DNA from: Nyssa sinensis
Taxonomy: Eukaryota; Streptophyta; Magnoliopsida; Cornales; Nyssaceae
Length of the DNA stretch: 64,000 bases
Direction: 5' to 3'
NCBI GenBank assembly: GCA_008638375.1
Contig: CM018052.1
Span: 15,404,450-15,468,449, forward strand
In this document: positions 58,867 through 64,000 of the stretch, piece after piece
Position numbering within the stretch: position 1 is the stretch's first letter
Layout: every line of letters starts with the position of its first letter
The notes under the pieces: generated by a model
Seen by the model: the letters and a program-made list of their open reading frames with translations, nothing else
What the model was told of the DNA's origin: nothing
Databases searched by the model: none
Made by a program: the position numbers and the translations under genes

Positions 58867-59635
58867 TATATAATTAATATTTATAGTAATATTTCTTAGC
58901 TACTCATTAAACGTTTAGGCATACTTGAAAATGTTTTAATTTGAAAAAGAAAATATTGTCTTTTTAATTTTTTATTAACATGCATATTTTTTTATTTTAA
59001 AACATGTAATATTTTGTTTAAAATGTGTCAATTAAAATTTATTTGATAAATAAATAAATAAAAGTTTAAAAATAAATGGTACTCCGATGGGAACCCGCTC
59101 CCACTTATCATGAGATTTAAATAGATTTAGGAAAAAAAATTCATAGGCTGAGGTTGGAGAAGATCCCCCATCCCATTCATTTTTATTGAAATGTTAAAAA
59201 TATCTTCAATTGTTGTGAGATCAACAATGGTGGCTATCCACCACCATTAAATGAAGTTCAATACTTTTACCTAAAACACGAAAAGCCAAGAGATAGAAGA
59301 TGAAAGAATACAACCAAGTCGTTGGGATTTTCAAGCTGCAGCAGTAATGTGTCAGTGCATAAATGTTAGAATCCATGATTAAATGAAGTCAAAAATGGTG
59401 GTTGTCCACCACCATTAAATGTCTTAAACATTCATATTCACTTCATTCAACAATGAATTCATAGCTTAACATTCATTAAACAATCAATATCACATTCATC
59501 TATCAAAAGACAATATACGTAAATCAAGATTCAAGTTTCATACTTTTTAACTTCCGAAACATACTAAATGACTTTATGAATTACATCTTCATCTTGATTT
59601 CATTTCAAAAAAAGTTAACTTAATATTTGTGGTGA
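58867..59635. other. AT-rich flank right of the copia element
   Basis: Starts with the right TSD TATAT. No protein seen. Two similar hairpin-like sequences occur: AATGGTGGCTATCCACCACC near 59227 and AATGGTGGTTGTCCACCACC near 59395, each followed by ATTAAATG. Confidence 0.6.
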
Positions 59636-59639
59636 CAGT

Positions 59640-59863
59640 GAAGGAAAGAAATTGTTGTTCCTCTTCTTCTTTTTCCTCTTCCTCTTCATTACCTTAATAT
59701 TCTTCATTCTTTTCATTATCATCATCAATCAAGGTTGATGTCATCTCCCTAGAATTATTATTCCCCTTATTTTTATTCTTGTTGGGGAAGTCAACAGCAA
59801 TATGACCATACTTAAGGCCATCATAGAATTTTATGGCAGATTGACCAGATGATTGATTTGAAG
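59640..59863 (-). pseudogene. Gypsy gag zinc-knuckle remnant
   Basis: On the minus strand the sequence reads GLKYGHIAVDFPNKN followed by an acidic run (EEEEEKEEEEQQ). This fits the CCHC knuckle of plant gypsy gag (Cys-X2-Cys-X3-Gly-His-X4-Cys), but all Cys are lost and one stop lies between knuckle and acidic run. It ends at the LTR insertion at 59864. The assignment rests on pattern only and no other gag part was found. Confidence 0.45.
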
Positions 59864-60292
59864 TGTAACACCCCGACTTTGTATAATTAATAATTAAATA
59901 ATTAATTATTAATTAGTACCGGCTTAGGGAATAATTAAGGAAATTAACCTTAATCTCCCGGTGGTCACACTAGACCAATAGAACAATTAAGACATGTTCG
60001 GGAATAGGGTATAATACCCGAACCTAATTACCAATTAATTAGGTGGAATAGTGTCAATTTAACACTGACGGAATTCGAATTAATTAACTACGAAAATTCT
60101 GAATGACTAATAAATGACACGGAACCTCTGACATTGAAGATAACGGAAATAGGAACTGACCGGAACAAACCGCACTGAAAAAGGAGTTACAGATTGGGAG
60201 TTAAGGCCAAAACAGTGAAACTGAAAATTAGCGACAACCAAACAAGGCCTTAACCAGAAATTAAGAGAAAATGGTCACTTGGGAGGCCAAGG

Positions 60293-60354
60293 GGAATTGA
60301 ACCCTTGACCTACCAAGGTAAGCAACTTTGTCTCAAAAAGTTACCAACTAGGCT
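60293..60354 (-). other. tRNA-like Pol III box A/B segment inside the LTR
   Basis: Reverse complement: GCCTAGTTGGT (60343-60353) as box A and GGTTCAATTCC (60293-60303) as box B. It is the homolog of 7685-7747, in the same position of the related LTR. Confidence 0.5.
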
Positions 60355-60627
60355 GTTGGTTACTTTGTGCATAAATACAGCAATATATGTATATAACCTA
60401 TAATCTGCTCAAGCCACCACCCAAATTGGCCAATGGCCTTGCATGCATTCCCTTCATCATAGCCCTCCATCACCTCCATCAAGTCAGCAGTCACAAACCC
60501 ACTAAGGGTAGAGATACACTCATATGTGTATAGCCCTATATGTACATATATATATATATACATAACTTGCATCAGATTCTCTCCTTAGAGAATTCTGAAA
60601 TTCTAAAACTGAGTCATACGTGAAGGA

Positions 60628-60672
60628 TTGAGAGAGAGAGAGTGAGGGTGAAGTGTGGAGAGAGAGAGAGAG
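60628..60672. repeat. GA microsatellites
   Basis: Two GA runs (about 60630-60641 and 60657-60672) separated by GTGAGGGTGAAGTG. They lie in the LTR, downstream of a TA run at 60546-60561. Confidence 0.88.
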
Positions 60673-63600
60673 AAGGGAGATTGTGCATGCAAGTGAGAGA
60701 GGAAATTGGCAATTGAAGTAAAGGCTTGAGGATTTCATGCATGACCTGAGGAACTTGAGGACACTGTGAGAGGTCTGGGTCGAACCATAACCGAGAGGGA
60801 CAGCACTGTGAAGGTAAAAATTCTAAATTATCTTCAATCCTTGTTTTGTAGATTTTGAATTATTTTGATGAGTTGCTACGGGTATAGACTACATGCATGC
60901 CTCATTATTGACTCTAGGAACTGTTTTGAGAGTATAGCATGGCTTAGAGGTCTCGGATAGGTCAAAGACCATGAAACCCGAGACCAACCTCCATTGATGA
61001 ACCTTGGAAAACCCAGGTCTGAATCGACCATAACAGTTCAGAGTTTTGAGTGTCAAGGCCTGAAATAGACCCCAAGAGGATCTCAAATATGTACCTACGC
61101 GACCTCGAGACTCACTGTAGCCCCACAAAATTGGAAATGAACCTACGGGTTTAAAATCCAATCCGTTAAAACTCGAGACTAAACTGAAATATATAAATAG
61201 GGTCTTGATCCTTAGAGTTTGTAGGTCACGTAGCTTCAAACCACACACGAAATGGTTGAGAAATGAGGGTACTAGATCAAGTTGCAGGTCACGGTTATCC
61301 TCTTGAAAACAGAACTTGTTAGGTTGATTCGATGCCCAAAATGAATGCCAAATTGATGGCTTCACTCCCAGGAATCGATCGGAACCAAAAACAGTAGGAA
61401 TCCGTACCTGAAATGGCACGAAATAGAGAAAATATGAAATCGGGAACTAGGGCAAAACTGGGGGAGAAGATGAAGAAGACGGAGTCGACTCGTCCAACTC
61501 GCTTGGGCAGACCGTGTCGACTCGGACACGTGTCCACTCATGGGCGTGCCACCTCTTTAGTGGAACGGCACCGTTTCGGTTAAACAGGTTTTGTTTTAAA
61601 ATCAAATTCCGCCTGTTTGGTCCCTCGGATAAGAAATTAAAATTTGGATTGGGCATAACCTATCCGTAGATGAAGGGGCAATTGAGGATTAACTAGAATA
61701 TTTAAATCCGGTTCTCTGGCCTAACTGAACCGGTTGGTTTTTGGAGGTTTTGGACCGGTTCAACTGATGAACCCTTGAACCAAGGGGTTTGAACCCCTAA
61801 ATTATGTAATTATATTTTGACCCCTGAAGTTTCCTGAAATTACGGATTTACCCCTGACAGTTTTAAAGAATTACACAGTGGCCCAGAATTTTGAGAAATT
61901 ATTCATTTAAGCCCTGGAAAAATTAATTAAATAATAAAATAATTAATTAATTATTTCATTAAATAGGTAAAATTACAATTTTACCCCTGGACATTAAATA
62001 TGTCAAACGAAGTCCAAATTAAGTAAATAAATAGTGTATTTTCACTATTTCAAGCATTCTGGACTCAATGGTACAGTCCGATTTTGGAAATACAGTCCCG
62101 AAAAATACAGACCCGTAAGTGATAAATGACCGAACTGCCCCTGATGGTACCCAGACCCAAATAAAAATATCAGATAGCCTATTTTGACTATCTCGGGCAT
62201 TCTGGACTCAACGGTGAGGTCCGTTTAATGAACCGAGGTCCCAAAAAATACAGACATGTAGGTATAAATGACCGAATTGCCCTTAATGATACCCAAGGCC
62301 GATTAAACATAACAGATAGTCCAATTTCACTATGTTGGACACTCTGGACCCAATGGTGAGGTCCATTTTATGAACTGACGTGCCGAAAAATACGACACAT
62401 GAAATTACCAAATTACCCCTGATACCGTACGAGACCTAAACAAAGTCCGATTGGGACGAAACTGATACCGGTAGGAGCCCAGACACTGGTGAGACTGTAT
62501 ACTTGATTAGATGACGAATCAGGGTCAGAATTACACAAAACGTAAAATGACCAAAATACCCCTGAGCACTGTAAGTGCAAAGTAGAGGTCGAATAAAGGT
62601 CAAACTGATATGATAAATTATCATAGGGATAATTATGAACACTGAAAGGCTAAATAAGACTCCGAGACAGTCAACGTGTAAAACGAGAAATGATCGATGT
62701 GTCCCGACGATCTAAAGCAGATACCAAATGAAGTCCAAGGGACTTACAAATTTATACATGAGATATATGGGACGTTCTGAGGACCATGATAGGGTCCCGG
62801 GCAAAAATGACAAAATTACCATTTTGCCCCTAAGACTAAATAAGTACCCAACTGATACCGATTAAAGTCTAAAAGACTTAAAACTTCATATATACGATAT
62901 ATGGGATATTCTGAGGACCATAACAGGGTCCGGGATAAGAATGGCAAAATTACCATTTTGCCCCTATGGTTAAAATGAGAACCTAACTAATACCGATTGG
63001 AGTCCAAAGGACGTAGAACTTTGTACTTAAGATATAAAGACTATTCCGAAGACCCCGACAGGGTCCGAGACAAGAATGGTAAAATTACCATTTTGCCCTA
63101 AGGTTGAATGAGTGCCTGACTGATAACAATTGAAGTCTAAATGACTTAGGATATAATCCTAATAATTGCTAAGCCTAATTAAAGAATGAAATAGCCTCGG
63201 GTGAGACCCAATGTAAGGGCGATAGGCTACTAGGCTATCTTAGGTAATCCGATAGACACCTAAGATGACGAATAAGACCTGAATGGATGAATTCTGATCT
63301 ATCTATGATTAATGATGATTATTCAGGATGTACAAGGATGTGCCTGAAACAATGTTTGGAGGTTGTCAGATTATTTGCGCAAGGAGATAAACCTAAAAGT
63401 TTGTGAGTAACTTCTGACACTGTTTTGATTCTGTCCCTTGATTTATTGATCTGTTTTGAATGCAATTATTTGAATGCAATTATTTAAATGCATGCTTTTT
63501 GTACTATATCACTTATGACATGGTTTTAGTCTTTTTAAATAATTGACTATATTCCTGATCCCTGTGCTAGCATCCCGTACTGTTTTGCCTGTTTTGAACT

Positions 63601-64000
63601 GTTGAGATAAATGGATGTATTGAACCATTATTCCCGAAATGATTAAACTAACCATGTGATATAGGCAAAGAACGATATTTTATCGTACCGTACTACTTGT
63701 ATAGTATACTGTCTAAATACTATATTGTTTAAATGTACGTACTTAATGTAGGCCCCTTGCACTACATTTCACACGATGTGATTGTGTCCTTTGAATTAGG
63801 AATTCCGTTCAGTTCGGTTATGTGTTATCCGTTAATGCTATGTCTATGTCCCTGATTGATACGTTCGATTCCGTTGTGTACCGCCGGTCGATAATAGGTC
63901 TGTTTGGATTGATGTATTGTTCAGTTCCGTTATGTTCTACCCGTGATGACATGCCCCTGTCTTGATTAAAACGTTGTTCAGTTCGGTCATGATTCGTCCC

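Larger units (their letters stand above)
59864..64000 (+). mobile_element. Start of a long LTR, family of 2665-8170, running off the window
   Basis: Starts TGTAACACCCCGACTTTG with the AT-rich TTAATAATTAAATAATTAAT block. It follows the same order, in reverse, as 2665-8170: tRNA-like segment (reverse, 60293-60354), TA and GA microsatellites (60550-60672), CCGGTT and GGTTTGAACC blocks, GGACTC modules (62062-62250), GGGGCAAAATGGTAATTTT modules (62560-63110), then the start of the 118-bp array region near 63850. The left flank is TGAAG. Whether it is a solo LTR or belongs to a complete element cannot be seen. Frames inside are not recognised. Confidence 0.85.

Overview
This is plant nuclear DNA, almost certainly from a repeat-rich (heterochromatic or pericentromeric) region. 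I see no intact host gene. Nearly all of the window is LTR retrotransposons nested inside one another, plus a decayed Mutator-like (MULE) transposase gene. The evidence is Ty3/gypsy and Ty1/copia proteins of plant lineages, tRNA-iMet primer binding sites, and LTR ends with matching 5-bp target site duplications (TSDs) that can be read directly.

Layout. (1) 149-23785, minus strand: a Ty3/gypsy element of the Tat lineage. Its 5' LTR is near 23151-23785, followed in transcription order by gag, protease, RT, RNase H, archaeal-type RNase H, integrase and a long 3' noncoding tail with a 30-bp tandem array. Three later insertions break it: an LTR ending at 148, a 5.5-kb solo LTR (2665-8170, TSD GTCAA) and a complete 10-kb non-autonomous LTR element (8675-18697, TSD TCCTC). 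(2) 23786-38509, plus strand: a decayed chromovirus-like gypsy element with gag, protease and RT remnants. It is interrupted by two solo LTRs (24473-27539, TSD ACTGA; 33939-38083, TSD GAGTT), and its 5' end is presumably left of the window. (3) 38510-46746: AT-rich DNA with a MULE transposase pseudogene on the minus strand, broken by a 763-bp insert with TSD TCATA. (4) 46747-58866, plus strand: a full-length Ty1/copia element (Angela/Tork type, TSD TATAT) carrying a solo LTR (51772-55191, TSD TTTTA) in its integrase. (5) 58867-59863: short flank with a gypsy gag remnant. (6) 59864 to the end: the start of another long LTR related to the one at 2665-8170.

The most interesting item is inside the non-autonomous element at 8675-18697. 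It has no gag or pol, but its internal region carries a plus-strand fragment (about 12941-13250) that I recognise as similar to the C-terminal WG/GW (Argonaute-binding) and DeCL-adjacent region of NRPE1/NRPD1, the largest subunit of plant RNA polymerase V/IV. By its PBS and PPT the element is transcribed on the minus strand, so it would make RNA antisense to that fragment. A mobile element carrying an antisense piece of the host's RNA-directed DNA methylation machinery would be notable. The homology is from memory and needs a database search.

Other recurrent signals are paired imperfect hairpins shared by LTRs of different families, tRNA-like Pol III box A/B segments inside LTRs, and nonsense codons that look like C-to-T or G-to-A changes at former Gln and Trp codons, as expected for methylated, silenced repeats.
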